A stretch of DNA of 14,928 nucleotides, from NCBI GenBank assembly GCA_965602945.1, contig CBFDBC010000070.1, positions 1 to 14,928 of the forward strand, in the 5' to 3' direction. The notes under the pieces were generated by a model that worked only from the letters and a program-made list of their open reading frames with translations, made no database searches and had not been told where the DNA came from. Within the stretch, counting starts at the first letter, position 1. Every line of letters starts with the position of its first letter. The position numbers were made by a program, and so were the translations under genes. The stretch comes from JAUXEH01 sp965602945 (lineage in GTDB: Bacteria > Acidobacteriota > Aminicenantia > Aminicenantales > Aminicenantaceae). Of this stretch, positions 14,869 to 14,928 are shown one piece after another.

Positions 14869-14928
14869 GGATATCTCCTCTTTAATAATGAAGGAATAAG
14901 ATATTACATATGGGCCAAATAAAAAAGG

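Overview
The window looks like chromosomal DNA of a GC-rich, Gram-negative-type bacterium, most plausibly an Acidobacteriota/Candidatus Aminicenantes-like lineage. This is an inference from gene content, not from a marker gene: a VWFA-related protein of the type common in Acidobacteria, a DUF6599-like lipoprotein candidate, a secreted bacterial tricorn-protease homologue, a duplicated MacB/FtsX-type permease without its ATPase, and an AMIN-domain envelope protein. Nearly all products carry export signals or membrane segments, so the region is mainly a cell-envelope/periplasm neighbourhood. There is no rRNA, tRNA or CRISPR array, and no defence system that I can recognise.

Layout. (1) 60-1522: a complete, apparently intact IS4-family insertion sequence, with 21-bp terminal inverted repeats (20/21 identical) and one DDE transposase on the minus strand carrying a perfect YREK signature. 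It is visibly more AT-rich than the rest. (2) 1547-1673: a structured intergenic repeat at the 3' end of the next gene. (3) 1665-3302, minus: a FAD-dependent phytoene desaturase/RetSat-like oxidoreductase with a twin-arginine motif. (4) 3303-3578: a divergent intergenic region. (5) 3579-4223 (secreted protein, function unknown) and 4311-6680 (789-aa ABC-type permease), plus strand, 87 bp apart. (6) 6681-6855: a REP/MITE-like palindrome, a partial second copy and a promoter. (7) 6856-7797 (DUF6599-like lipoprotein candidate) and 7837-9066 (VWFA-related secreted protein), plus strand. (8) 9093-9260: a probable 55-aa two-helix membrane protein whose coding sequence contains an intrinsic-terminator-like hairpin. 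(9) 9268-11199, minus: an SH3/AMIN/beta-barrel envelope protein starting at a GTG. (10) 11200-11580: intergenic, with a promoter for the AMIN gene and a second, diverged copy of the structured repeat. (11) 11581-14868, minus: tricorn protease homologue, 1095 aa.

The genes do not form one obvious pathway. They share envelope location and probably form several short transcription units. The most interesting non-coding signal is the pair of about 130-bp elements (1547-1673 and 11369-11498). They share sequence blocks in the same order and a conserved closing stem, and both sit just downstream of minus-strand genes. The insertion sequence also carries an extra internal copy of its own end sequence. 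I did not find convincing evidence of a wholly new multi-gene system.
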